DNA of 64,000 nt from an uncultured Olsenella sp. (lineage in GTDB: Bacteria; Actinomycetota; Coriobacteriia; Coriobacteriales; Atopobiaceae): NCBI GenBank assembly GCA_900540955.1, contig UQIF01000006.1, positions 18,522 through 82,521 of the forward strand, in the 5' to 3' direction. Position numbers and translations under genes: made by a program. The notes below the pieces were generated by a model. It was given only the letters and a program-made list of their open reading frames with translations. It did no database searches and was not told where the DNA came from. Shown here piece by piece: positions 36,404 to 44,753 of this stretch. The number at the start of each line of letters is the position of its first letter. Position 1 is the stretch's first letter.

Positions 36404-38165
36404 CAGAATCCTCGCCTTCCTGGCCCAGGAAGAGCGGGCCTCTGAGGACGGTCAAAATGCACATAAACAAAAGACAGGTTACCGCAACGGCGCATGAGGC
36501 CAACTCGGCGACGCCCCATATACCGCCATTCTCCACCCGTGCGCGTAGCCACGCCGCGGCGATGAGCACGCCGGCGCCGAGCGCCTGGCCGACGATTCCC
36601 GAGGCGACGGTCCCTCTCATGGCCACGATGGACGAAAGCCAAGAAGCGCAGGCCGCGGCGCCCGCGCAAAGCCAGGTGGCTGGGCTCGCGAGCGCCCCGA
36701 GCACCGCCGGCGTCGCCTGCTCGGCGGCAAATCCCGCCCCCACGACGCAGCCCATTATGGTTCCCATCAGGTATGTGAAGCCGCCGGTGGCAAGCGCCGC
36801 CAGCGGGTCGAGCGTGAAGCCCGCGAGCTGGGCCCCGGCATAGGGCTGGCCGCTCGCCCACGGGGCAAGAAGCGCCACCGACGCCATGCCCTCGCCGCGC
36901 CCGACCAGGCACCACCAGGCGACAAGCGCTGCGCCCACCGCCGACGCCAGGATGAACGACGAGCTCGCAGGCGAGGTGGTTGCGATGGCGAGGACCGAGA
37001 ACGCCCCGCAGGTCAGCGTGGCCGACGGGGGCCAGATGGCCGCGAGCGCGCAGGACGCGGCGGCACCTGCGAGCCTCGTCGCCGCGGGAATGCCGGAGAA
37101 GCCGGGCAGCGCCGCCACGGCGAAGGAAGCGACGGCGAGCGCGGGCAGGGCACGCTCGACGACGGCCCACGCCTGCGGCATGCGCAGGTGGAAGGGGAGG
37201 TGGGCGCGGCCCCACTCGCCCTCGTCGACTTGGTCGTCCTTCTCGGACTGCTCGATGAGCTCGGCCAAGGAGGCCTGCCCCTCGGCCGGGTCGCCGAGCT
37301 TGGGCACAAGCTCGCAGGCGAGCTCATCGACGGAGCTCGTACGATCGGACGCCGTCGGGGCGAGCGCCCGTACGAGCGCGTCCTCGATGTCGAGGTCAAG
37401 GTCCGAGGCGTCTTTGCCGATGCGCGGCCCGCGGCGGATCTTCTCCAGGGAAGCCCCCGCGCTTGCCGCGATGAAGGGATTCTTGCCCGTGAGGGCTTGC
37501 CAGAGCACGGACGCGAGGCTAAAGACGTCGGCCCGCTCGTCCACGAGCATCCCCTCGATCTGCTCGGGGGGCATATAGCCCACGGTGCCCCCGCGCGCCC
37601 CTCCGTAGCCGGCCGCGGCGCCGAGCTCGGCCATGCCGAGGTCGGCGACCTTCACCGTGCCCATGCGGTCGATCATGATGTTCGTCGGCTTGATGTCCAT
37701 GTGCAGGACGCGGTTCTCGTGCGCGTAGGCGAGCGCGCGGGCGCACGACGAGAGGATGTGGGCGCACTCCTCGTGGGTGAGCCGGCCGCCCTCCACGCGG
37801 GCAAGGAGCTCGGCGAGGTTCAAGCCGTCGACGTACTCCATGATCAGGTAGGCGTAGCCGGCGTCCAGCTCGAAGTCGATTACGCTCACGATGTTGGGGT
37901 GGGCGAGCAGGCATGCCGTGCGCGCCTCAGCGAGGACCTCGTCGACGGTCGAGGCGCCGATGCCGTCGGCGCTGTTGTCCACAAGCGGCATGCGCTTGAT
38001 GGCGACGCGCCGCTGCAGCCGCGTGTCCCAGCAGGTGCACACGGTGCCGAAGCCGCCCGTGCCGCGCCGCGCCAAGACGCGGTAGCGGCCCAAGAGCAGG
38101 TCCTCGGGCTGCTGGGGCTGGTTCATGCTTCTGGTTACGAGCGGCGTTGAAGTTGGTGTGCCCAC
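36390..38165 (-). CDS. Atypical Ser/Thr kinase with a polytopic membrane domain
   Basis: A 591-residue protein at the head of the envelope operon. The kinase domain spans about 26-290: Gly loop GTGGFG (35-40), Lys57 in VAIK, HMDIKPTN (155-162, HMD in place of HRD) and ADLG (174-177, DLG in place of DFG). The core Lys, Asp157, Asn162 and Asp175 are all kept, so it is probably active though atypical. From about 335 on there are roughly eight hydrophobic helices of no family I recognise, in place of PASTA repeats. The GTG at 38165 follows AAGGAGACGCC, a better site than that of ATG 38126. Confidence 0.88.
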   Translation of the reverse strand: MGTPTSTPLVTRSMNQPQQPEDLLLGRYRVLARRGTGGFGTVCTCWDTRLQRRVAIKRMPLVDNSADGIGASTVDEVLAEARTACLLAHPNIVSVIDFELDAGYAYLIMEYVDGLNLAELLARVEGGRLTHEECAHILSSCARALAYAHENRVLHMDIKPTNIMIDRMGTVKVADLGMAELGAAAGYGGARGGTVGYMPPEQIEGMLVDERADVFSLASVLWQALTGKNPFIAASAGASLEKIRRGPRIGKDASDLDLDIEDALVRALAPTASDRTSSVDELACELVPKLGDPAEGQASLAELIEQSEKDDQVDEGEWGRAHLPFHLRMPQAWAVVERALPALAVASFAVAALPGFSGIPAATRLAGAAASCALAAIWPPSATLTCGAFSVLAIATTSPASSSFILASAVGAALVAWWCLVGRGEGMASVALLAPWASGQPYAGAQLAGFTLDPLAALATGGFTYLMGTIMGCVVGAGFAAEQATPAVLGALASPATWLCAGAAACASWLSSIVAMRGTVASGIVGQALGAGVLIAAAWLRARVENGGIWGVAELASCAVAVTCLLFMCILTVLRGPLFLGQEGEDSDELP

Positions 38166-38279
38166 GGCGTCTCCTTGCGTGTTTGAGGTGTGTTCGACGT
38201 CAGCCGTGTTATTCGACTATTCTAGCCAAAAAATCCCTTTACATAGTTTACGGGGTTTTGGTATCATCCATTCTTGCAC

Positions 38280-38366
38280 GCGGGCGTGGCGGAATTGGCA
38301 GACGCGTACGGTTCAGGTCCGTATGAGAGCAATCTCATGAAGGTTCAAGTCCTTTCGCCCGCACCA
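38280..38366 (+). tRNA. tRNA-Leu (CAG)
   Basis: An 87-base class II tRNA with acceptor GCGGGCG/CGCCCGC, anticodon loop TTCAGGT (CAG), a long variable arm, T arm GGTTCAAGTCC and encoded CCA. Confidence 0.95.
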
Positions 38367-38377
38367 TTGCATGCGAG

Positions 38378-38411
38378 GCCCCATCAGTCGGATTGGCTGG
38401 TGGGGCTTTTT
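38378..38411 (+). terminator. Terminator of tRNA-Leu
   Basis: GCCCCATCAGTC pairs imperfectly with GGCTGGTGGGGC, followed by TTTTT. Confidence 0.85.
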
Positions 38412-38509
38412 GCTTATGCGTAGGCCGCCCGCCAAAAAGAGGGCCCCGCGGCCAACGTGGCTGTGGGACCCCTAACCTGCGGCTCTTCTCGCCGTTCTGT
38501 CTTATGGAG

Positions 38510-38734
38510 CTAGTTGTTGTCGTCCTCGAAGCTGCTCCAGCCGCTCTCATCGTCATCGTCGTCGAAGAGGTCCCAGTCCTCGGGGGACTTCTCGTGGTTC
38601 TTGTATAGCTTCCGCGTCTTGCGCTCCAGCACGACGGAGACGATCAGGAAGAAGATGATTCCGCCGACGATAAGGCAGAGCACGCCCGCTGGCTTGTTGA
38701 ACAGCCAGTCGAAGAAGGTGCCGATCTGACCCAT
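38510..38734 (-). CDS. Small single-helix membrane protein, unknown
   Basis: A 74-residue protein with one membrane helix (about 17-37, GVLCLIVGGIIFFLIVSVV), a basic stretch (ERKTRKLYKNHEK) and a strongly acidic C-terminus (DDDDDESGWSSFEDDN). It has no recognised domain. The ATG follows AAAGGTCACCTC. It is divergent from serS. The spacing and composition are typical of a real small gene. Confidence 0.75.
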   Translation of the reverse strand: MGQIGTFFDWLFNKPAGVLCLIVGGIIFFLIVSVVLERKTRKLYKNHEKSPEDWDLFDDDDDESGWSSFEDDNN

Positions 38735-38791
38735 GAGGTGACCTTTCTATCTTGGTGAACAACTCAGGCTAAAAAGCGAGATTCAGAACAA

Positions 38792-38805
38792 CAAGTATAT
38801 ACTTG
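38792..38805. promoter_or_regulatory. 14-bp perfect palindrome between divergent genes
   Basis: CAAGTATATACTTG lies between the small membrane gene and serS. A TATACG (38813-38818) and a hairpin CCTGT-CCCG-ACAGG (38822-38835) follow toward serS. It could be an operator or overlapping -10 boxes for both directions. No T-box features were found. Confidence 0.4.
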
Positions 38806-38866
38806 AACGGCTATACGTAGGCCTGTCCCGACAGGTCGCTTGTTACCGATACAAAGGGGAAACGAG

Positions 38867-40153
38867 ATGCTCGACATCAAGTTCGTACGCGAAAATCCTG
38901 ACGCAGTGGACAAGTCGTGTGCGTCCAGGCAAAACGCGCACTGGGATAGGGAGAGGTTCTTCGAGCTCGACGAGGAGAGGCGCTCCGTGATCGCAGAGGT
39001 CGAGAGCCTCCAGGCAGAGCGTAACGCCGCCTCCAAGGAGATCGGTCTGCTCATGCGCGACGGAAAGAAGGAAGAGGCCGAGGCCGCGAAGGCGAAGGTC
39101 ACCGCAAACAAGCAGAGGATCGCCGATCTTAACGAGAAGCGCACCGACGTGGAGAAGCAGCTGTTTGACCTGGTGGCGGCCATCCCCAACATCCCGCACG
39201 AGAGCGTTCCCTACGGCGTCGACGATTCCGACAACCCGGAGGTTCGCAAGTGGGGCGAGCCGACGCACTTCGACTTCGAGCCCAAGGCGCACTGGGACCT
39301 TGGCCCCAGCACCGGCATGATCGACTTCGAGCGTGGCATCAAGCTTGCGGGCACCAGGTTCTACCTGCTTGGCGGCGCCGGAGCCCTCATGGAGCGCGCG
39401 CTCATCAACTTCTTTATCGACACGCACGTGAAGGCCGGCTTCAAGGAGTGGTGGCCCCCCGTCATAACCAACTATGACAGCCTGTTTGGCACCGGCCAGC
39501 TCCCCAAGTTCGACGACGACCTCTATCACGTCTCGGGCGGCATGTACCTCATCCCGACCGCGGAGGTCATGCTGACCAACATCCATCGCGGCGAGGTCCT
39601 CGACGGCTCCCAGCTCCCGCTGTGGTACACGGCGTTCACCCCGTGCTTCCGCGAGGAGGCCGGCTCCGCCGGCCGCGACACGCGCGGCATCATCCGCGTG
39701 CACGAGTTCGACAAGGTCGAGATGGTCAAGTTCGCGAAGCCCGAGGACTCCATGAACCAGCTCGAGTCCATGGTCGCCGAGGCGGAGAGGTGCCTGCAGC
39801 TGCTTGGCCTCCCGTACCACGTCGTGACGCTCTGCACCGGCGACATCGGCTTCAGCGCCACCAAGTGCTACGACCTCGAGGTCTGGCTGCCGAGCTACAA
39901 CAACTACAAGGAGATCTCCTCCTGCTCCAACTGCTGGGACTTCCAGGCCCGTCGCGCCAACATCAAGTACCGCGACCCGGCCAACTTCAAGGGTACCCGC
40001 TACGTGCACACCCTGAACGGTTCCGGTCTGGCCGTCGGCCGCACCATGGCTGCCATCATGGAGAACTACCAGAACGCCGACGGCACCATCACCGTGCCTG
40101 AGGCCCTGCGCCCCTACATGGGCGGCATCGAGGTCATCAAGCCTGAGGCCTAG
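38867..40153 (+). CDS. serS: Seryl-tRNA synthetase
   Basis: A 428-residue class II synthetase charging tRNA-Ser. The N-terminal coiled-coil arm (about 25-105) is followed by the catalytic core with motif 2 (FTPCFREEAGSAGRDTRGIIR) and motif 3 (GSGLAVGRTMAAIMENYQ). MLDIKFVRENPD is the normal N-terminus, so the ATG at 38867 after AAAGGGGAAACG is chosen over the in-frame 38840. tRNA-Ser(GCT) lies 0.9 kb downstream on the other strand. Confidence 0.97.
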   Translation: MLDIKFVRENPDAVDKSCASRQNAHWDRERFFELDEERRSVIAEVESLQAERNAASKEIGLLMRDGKKEEAEAAKAKVTANKQRIADLNEKRTDVEKQLFDLVAAIPNIPHESVPYGVDDSDNPEVRKWGEPTHFDFEPKAHWDLGPSTGMIDFERGIKLAGTRFYLLGGAGALMERALINFFIDTHVKAGFKEWWPPVITNYDSLFGTGQLPKFDDDLYHVSGGMYLIPTAEVMLTNIHRGEVLDGSQLPLWYTAFTPCFREEAGSAGRDTRGIIRVHEFDKVEMVKFAKPEDSMNQLESMVAEAERCLQLLGLPYHVVTLCTGDIGFSATKCYDLEVWLPSYNNYKEISSCSNCWDFQARRANIKYRDPANFKGTRYVHTLNGSGLAVGRTMAAIMENYQNADGTITVPEALRPYMGGIEVIKPEA

Positions 40154-40193
40154 CGTCCTTTGGAGCTCGAGTACAATCTAGCGCAACCGGTTA

Positions 40194-40220
40194 GCCGCCC
40201 GCTCACCGCGGGCGGCTTTC
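40194..40220 (+). terminator. Terminator after serS
   Basis: GCCGCCCGC pairs with GCGGGCGGC around TCACC, followed by TTTCTT. Confidence 0.85.
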
Positions 40221-40277
40221 TTGTCCCAACCCTGCCCCATACTTGTGTGGTAATCATTCGTCGTGACGGAGGTAAGG

Positions 40278-40646
40278 ATGAGCAACATGGTGGAGGCGGC
40301 AAGGTTTGAGGCCGCAGGCGATCTTCGTGTGATGAGCGTGGGCGGCGAGGCGGCAGGGGAGGATGCCTGCGCTCTCGTGCTACAGGAGGACATCAGCGGC
40401 CCCTCGGTGCTTGTGGGGCATGGTGCCGAGGCCGCGCGCCTAAAGATCAGCGTGGCGCCCTCTGGGCGCGTGAAGCTCATTCGCGCGGTCGCGGAGCTCT
40501 TTGGCGCGCAGTCGCTCATGGAGCTCGCCGCTCGCGAGGAGATCGACATCCTTGATGTTATGGACCTTTGCGACCGGGAGCGGATCCCCTATGAGTTTTC
40601 GTGCGTCGACTCGAACGAGGACGCGGCACTGCGCCCTGTTCGGTAA
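40278..40646 (+). CDS. Unknown 122-residue protein
   Basis: A soluble protein with no recognised family. The first half is beta-rich (GDLRVMSVGGEAAGEDACALVLQED); the second is helical and ends with DLCDRERIPYEFSCVDSNED. The ATG at 40278 is preceded by GGAGGTAAGG; a GTG at 40263 is in frame but has no site. It lies between serS and two tRNA genes, transcribed alone. Coding is supported by the codon pattern and a strong ribosome site. Confidence 0.65.
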   Translation: MSNMVEAARFEAAGDLRVMSVGGEAAGEDACALVLQEDISGPSVLVGHGAEAARLKISVAPSGRVKLIRAVAELFGAQSLMELAAREEIDILDVMDLCDRERIPYEFSCVDSNEDAALRPVR

Positions 40647-40710
40647 CCCCTGCGCATGCGGATCGCCCGAAGCGTCGGCGCCCACGCGCTCGACGTAATC
40701 GAAGCGGCAC

Positions 40711-40736
40711 AAAAAAGGGCTCCCCGAAGGGAGCCC
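40711..40736 (-). terminator. Terminator of tRNA-Arg (ACG)
   Basis: GGGCTCCC and GGGAGCCC form a hairpin around CGAA. On the minus strand it is followed by six T's; on the plus strand by TTTAATTT, so it may act in both directions. Confidence 0.85.
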
Positions 40737-40747
40737 TTTAATTTGCG

Positions 40748-40824
40748 TGGTGCGGCGTATAGGATTCGAACCTATGACGCCCTGATTCGTAGTCAGGTCC
40801 TCTATCCAGCTGAGGTAACGCCGC
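40748..40824 (-). tRNA. tRNA-Arg (ACG)
   Basis: Read on the minus strand: acceptor GCGGCGT/ACGCCGC, anticodon loop CTACGAA (ACG, wobble inosine expected), T arm GGTTCGAATCC and encoded CCA. Confidence 0.95.
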
Positions 40825-40980
40825 GTGCAAGACGATATATTGCCAGTCATGCCCTAATTCGTCAAGCAAGAATTGGAAAAAATTTTGCCTGATCCAAAAA
40901 AAATTTTCCCACACCACGATTTACCTGCGGTTTTCCGTCGGGCTTATGGTGGGCGCGACGTTGTGAGAATGAGGTAAAAC

Positions 40981-41011
40981 AAAAACCCGCCGGCGCATGC
41001 GCGCTGGCGGG
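40981..41011 (-). terminator. Terminator of tRNA-Ser
   Basis: CCCGCC-GGCGC and GCGCT-GGCGGG pair around ATGC. On the minus strand the stem is followed by TTTTTGTTTT. Confidence 0.85.
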
Positions 41012-41021
41012 CTGTGCAGTC

Positions 41022-41112
41022 TGGCGGAGAGCTGGGGATTCGAACCCCAGATTCCCTTAGGGGGAATACTCGCTTAGCAGGCGAGCACCTTCGGCCTCTC
41101 GGTCAGCTCTCC
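41022..41112 (-). tRNA. tRNA-Ser (GCT)
   Basis: A class II tRNA on the minus strand: acceptor GGAGAGC/GCTCTCC, anticodon loop CTGCTAA (GCT), long variable arm, T arm GGGTTCGAATCCC and encoded CCA. Confidence 0.95.
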
Positions 41113-41151
41113 GTAATCGGTGCCCGAGAATCATAGCGCATAGTGGGCGGT

Positions 41152-42156
41152 TTAGCCAACTAGCCCCAAAAGAAATTCGTCGTTAATCACGATATCCTCT
41201 CGGTGGGCGGCGATTTTTTCCCACGAGAAGCGCCCCAGAAGCTCCTCGGGGGACACCTCCTCGCCCTTCTGGGCGATTCCTGCCGCCGCGGCGAGCGCGC
41301 CGACAATGCGCCGGCTGGATATGCCCCGCTGCCGCAGCGCCCCAAGGTCGAGGTCCTGGTCTCGCTTGGACAGGCGCCTGCCGTCCGGGGCGGTGAGCAA
41401 GGGAACATGGCCGTAGGCCGGCGCCGCAAGGCCGAGCAGCCGCGCGAGGTAGGCCTGCCGCGCGGAGGAGCCGAGGAGGTCCCGCCCGCGCACCACCTGG
41501 TTCACGCCCATGAGCCCGTCGTCGACCACGACGGCCAGCTGGTAGGCGAACACGCCGTCGCTGCGTCGCACGAGGAAGTCGCCGCATTCGTGGGCGAGCA
41601 CTTCTTTTTGCGGGCCGTAGGCGAGGTCGCAGAACTCGATCGTGCCGGCGGGGTCGCCCTCGTCGGGCACGCGCAGGCGCGTCGCCGGGGCGCGGCGGCA
41701 GGAGCGCTCGGCGATCTGCTCCGGCGTGAGGTCGCGGCAGGTCCCCGCGTACAAATACGTCCCGTCCGAGGCATGGGGGGCCGTTGCGGCGTGGAGCTCG
41801 GCCCGCGTGCAGAAGCACGGGTAGGTGAGCCCAAGGTCATCCAGGCGGCGAACAGCGTCCTCATATATATCTGTGCGCTCGCTTTGCCAATGCGGGCCCT
41901 CGTCCCAGGGAAGGCCGAGCCATTCGAGGTCGGCCATCAAACGGTCCGCGACCGCCTTGTCCTGCGCCCGGGGATCGAGGTCCTCGATGCGCAAAACGAT
42001 GCGGCCGCCGGCGCTTCTTGCCGAAAGCCAGGCCATGAGGCACGAGAACACGTTGCCCAGGTGCATCCTCCCGGAGGGCGTGGGGGCAAAGCGCCCGACC
42101 ACGGCGGCTTCGGCCACCGGCTCTACGTCGCTGGGCTTATACACTGCGTTGTGCAT
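41152..42156 (-). CDS. gluQ: Glutamyl-Q tRNA(Asp) synthetase
   Basis: A 334-residue paralogue of glutamyl-tRNA synthetase lacking the anticodon-binding half. It attaches glutamate to queuosine in the anticodon of tRNA-Asp. APTPSGRMHLGN carries the HIGH-type motif and RLSKRDQDLDL the KMSKS-type motif. CFCTRAEL and YLYAGTCRD provide the zinc-binding Cys/Tyr set of GluQ proteins. The ATG at 42156 uses the AGGAG inside the preceding in-frame ATG-AGG-AGC; the 42171 start is less likely. Confidence 0.9.
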   Translation of the reverse strand: MHNAVYKPSDVEPVAEAAVVGRFAPTPSGRMHLGNVFSCLMAWLSARSAGGRIVLRIEDLDPRAQDKAVADRLMADLEWLGLPWDEGPHWQSERTDIYEDAVRRLDDLGLTYPCFCTRAELHAATAPHASDGTYLYAGTCRDLTPEQIAERSCRRAPATRLRVPDEGDPAGTIEFCDLAYGPQKEVLAHECGDFLVRRSDGVFAYQLAVVVDDGLMGVNQVVRGRDLLGSSARQAYLARLLGLAAPAYGHVPLLTAPDGRRLSKRDQDLDLGALRQRGISSRRIVGALAAAAGIAQKGEEVSPEELLGRFSWEKIAAHREDIVINDEFLLGLVG

Positions 42157-42183
42157 TCTTTGGCTCCTCATGCCGCCCGTCTC

Positions 42184-43470
42184 CTACACTGTCAGGCTCG
42201 TCACGGGAACTATATAGGTCCCTGTCGCGGCATCGCGGTGCGAATGGGGCGTGGAGGCCAGAATCACCGCGGTGAACTCGGGGCCTTGCAGCTCCCCGCC
42301 GTTGGCTACCTTCTTTTTCAGGCGCTCGAGGCGCTTGATCGACGCGGCGACCTGGGCCTCGCCGACCTCGACGTTGAACGCGGCCCAGCACCCGTCGTCG
42401 GAAAGAAGCACGTAGTCGACCGCAAGGCCGTCGGCATCGGCGTAGTAGCACAGCCTCGGCGCGTGCCCGGGGCTTATGACGCCTGCGTACGCCTGCAGGT
42501 CGTGGCCGACGAGCGCCTTGAGCCCTGCCATGAGCAGGCGGGCGTCGGACATAATGTCGCCGTGGCGCCAGCGGCACACGACCGGCCCCAGGCTTGCGTC
42601 GCAGGGGATGTAGCGCGGCTTGATCTTTACGCGGGACTTGGCGCGCACGGGAGCGTCCCAGCCGTCGATGCGGTCCACGAGGAACAGCTCCTCGAACGTG
42701 CGCAGGTAGCCGGTCACGGTGTTGCGGGAGGGGGCCTTCTCGCCGTCCTCCGCTATAAAGCCGGCGAGCGCATCGTAGGTGAAGTCGTTGCCCACGTTGC
42801 TGCACGCGGCGCGAAGGACCCTTCTGGCGGTTGCCTCCTTGCGCCCCGCGGCCTCGACCTCGCCGGCAAGAAGGGACTCGATGTGCATGCTCGCGACGGC
42901 GTGCGCGGAGGCGCTGTCCATCCCTATGGTCTGGGGCCAGCCGCCGGCGTACATCAGGGAAACGATTGAGCCGAGCGAGGTCGTGCTTCGCCTCGGATCG
43001 AACTCGCCGCGAAAGAGCCCGGATAAGGAGACCGACCTGTCCGATGCGCCGATCTCGGCGAGCGTGAGCGTGTGCATCTTTATGCGCGCCCCGCGCGATT
43101 GGTGCGCCATCACGTAGCACGTCGACTCCTCGGTGCGCCGCGAGGAGGTAAAGAGAAACTCGCCGAAGGCGGATGTCTCGCGGTAGGCGAACTCCTGAAG
43201 GCCGGGGAGGTCCGCCCACTCGTCGATGACGTGCGGGCGCACGCCCGTGAGGGCCAGGCGGGGGTCCGTCTGGATCAAAGGGAGCACGATGTTCTTCTCG
43301 TCGCAGTGGGTGATGCTCTGTGCGCTCGCGAGGCATAGCGAGGTCTTGCCGCAGCCCCGCACGCCGGTGAACTCAAGAATTTTGTAGGAATTGAGTAGAT
43401 CAGGCATCTTGAGGTCCAAGAGTCGCTCAGAATAATCCTCGATTTTGAGAGGTGCGTTCCCGGGTCTCAT
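42184..43470 (-). CDS. AAA-type ATPase with DUF4143 C-terminal domain
   Basis: A 428-residue protein with Walker A GVRGCGKTSL (about 36-45), Walker B-like HVIDEW (about 79-84) and a sensor-type arginine region (FLFTSSRRTEE). The C-terminal half has the DUF4143 pattern, including RTFEELFLVDRIDGW and the nuclease-like GLAVDYVL...FNVEVGEAQV. This family is widespread, often in accessory regions, and its function is unsettled. It is bordered upstream by two perfect palindromes in AT-rich DNA and is transcribed away from the second PTS operon. Confidence 0.85.
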   Translation of the reverse strand: MRPGNAPLKIEDYSERLLDLKMPDLLNSYKILEFTGVRGCGKTSLCLASAQSITHCDEKNIVLPLIQTDPRLALTGVRPHVIDEWADLPGLQEFAYRETSAFGEFLFTSSRRTEESTCYVMAHQSRGARIKMHTLTLAEIGASDRSVSLSGLFRGEFDPRRSTTSLGSIVSLMYAGGWPQTIGMDSASAHAVASMHIESLLAGEVEAAGRKEATARRVLRAACSNVGNDFTYDALAGFIAEDGEKAPSRNTVTGYLRTFEELFLVDRIDGWDAPVRAKSRVKIKPRYIPCDASLGPVVCRWRHGDIMSDARLLMAGLKALVGHDLQAYAGVISPGHAPRLCYYADADGLAVDYVLLSDDGCWAAFNVEVGEAQVAASIKRLERLKKKVANGGELQGPEFTAVILASTPHSHRDAATGTYIVPVTSLTV

Positions 43471-43492
43471 TTTTGCCCTTTCTACAATACTC

Positions 43493-43525
43493 GGTTTTGC
43501 GCAAAACCATATTATTGCGAATAAT
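43493..43525. promoter_or_regulatory. Two tandem palindromes before the DUF4143 gene
   Basis: GGTTTTGCGCAAAACC (43493-43508) is a perfect 16-bp palindrome. ATTATT-GCG-AATAAT (43511-43525) is a second perfect dyad. Both overlap the likely promoter of the ATPase gene (start 43470). The whole 343-base gap to the PTS operon holds no gene and is AT-rich up to about 43640, with no other clear motif. Confidence 0.5.
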
Positions 43526-43813
43526 CGAGAAAAGCAATAAATAAGAAACGCGAATTAAAAACAGGCAAAATCGAGAAGATTAGCCAAATTTAGCGAATTC
43601 GTAACTCTTAAAAATACACCCCACAGTGATGAGTTTCGCCGCAAAGCCACAAAATCGGAAAAATATACCGCTCGCACCGGTGAATTGACGCCCAAACGGC
43701 GCCATCGAACAATGTCCTCCGCTTGCGGTGCACAGCAAGTGGATCAGACGGGCCGGGCGGTCGCGGCAAGCAAAGCCGCCGACGCCGGCAGACAAGCCCC
43801 AAGGGAGGGACAC

Positions 43814-44215
43814 ATGGTCGGAATCATCGTTATGACGCACGGCGCGCTCGCTCAGGGAATCGTGGACGCGGCTGAGCTCATCACGGGTCCCGCACACCAG
43901 GTCCAGACGCTCTCGCTTCGCCGGGAGGACAACGTCAACGATCTGAACGACGCTTTTGTGACGGCGCTTGAGCAGGTGGACACCGGCGACGGTGTGCTGG
44001 TTTTGACTGACCTCATGGGCGGAAGCCCCTGCAACGTCGCCAGCATGAACCTGCGCGACAAGGATTATCAGCTTCTTACCGGCGTGAACCTCCCGATGTT
44101 CATCGAGGCGCTTGCGTCGAGGGAAGACGGTTGCTCCGCAGCCGATCTTGCGAAGGCCTGCCGCGACTCCGCGACTGATGGCGTCAAGCACATCAATGAG
44201 CTTCTGGGCAAGTAG
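43814..44215 (+). CDS. PTS mannose-family EIIA (second system)
   Basis: A 133-residue EIIA with active His9 in IIVMTHGALAQG, the block LTDLMGGSPCNVASM, and LLTGVNLPMFIEAL. The ATG at 43814 follows AAGGGAGGGACAC; the longer open frame to 43685 lacks a site. It is first gene of a run of seven reaching 50246. Unlike the first system it has no acidic tail and no YajC-like partner. Confidence 0.92.
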   Translation: MVGIIVMTHGALAQGIVDAAELITGPAHQVQTLSLRREDNVNDLNDAFVTALEQVDTGDGVLVLTDLMGGSPCNVASMNLRDKDYQLLTGVNLPMFIEALASREDGCSAADLAKACRDSATDGVKHINELLGK

Positions 44216-44243
44216 CGCCCAAAGAGAAGAAGGAAAGCAACAA

Positions 44244-44735
44244 ATGGCAAACATCACGTTCGCGCGCGTCGATCACCGCCTGATCCACGGCCAGGTGATT
44301 ACCAAGTGGTCCAAGATCGCTCGCGCGCAGAAGATCCTGATCGTCGACGACATCCTCGGCCAGGACAGCTTCATGGTCGACATCTACAAGATGGCCGCCC
44401 CCAACGGAATCGACGTCGACATCAAGTCCGCTCAGGCCGCGGCCGACGCCTACAAGGCCGACGACCTGGGTGCCGGCAACATCTTCCTGCTCTTCAAGAG
44501 CATCCAGATGGCGCGCAAGGCCGTCGACGCCGGCCTCGAGCTGAAGGCCCTGCAGCTGGGCGGCGTGCCCTCCGAGGGCGGCCGCAAGATCGTCTTCCAG
44601 GCCGTCGCCTTGAACGACGAGGACGTCGCGGACCTCACCCACCTTGCCGAGGCCGGCGTGGACATCACGCTGCAGGTCGTGCCCGAGGAATCCGGCATGA
44701 CCCTGGCCGAAGCCCTGAAGAAGTACAACTCGTAA
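44244..44735 (+). CDS. PTS mannose-family EIIB (second system)
   Basis: A 163-residue EIIB with phospho-histidine His15 in FARVDHRLIHGQV, ILIVDDILGQD, and LQLGGVPSEGGRKIVFQAV. The ATG follows GAAGGAAAGCAACAA. It ends 18 bases before the EIICD gene. Confidence 0.93.
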   Translation: MANITFARVDHRLIHGQVITKWSKIARAQKILIVDDILGQDSFMVDIYKMAAPNGIDVDIKSAQAAADAYKADDLGAGNIFLLFKSIQMARKAVDAGLELKALQLGGVPSEGGRKIVFQAVALNDEDVADLTHLAEAGVDITLQVVPEESGMTLAEALKKYNS

Positions 44736-44753
44736 CGCGAAGAAGGAGCAATT

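Noticed and set aside
38735..38866. T-box riboswitch before serS
   Set aside because: The leader is too short and lacks the T-box sequence and specifier stem; only small palindromes are present.
41203..42969. 588-residue plus-strand frame across gluQ and the ATPase gene
   Set aside because: It spans two unrelated minus-strand genes and the gap between them, which a real gene would not do; no motifs.
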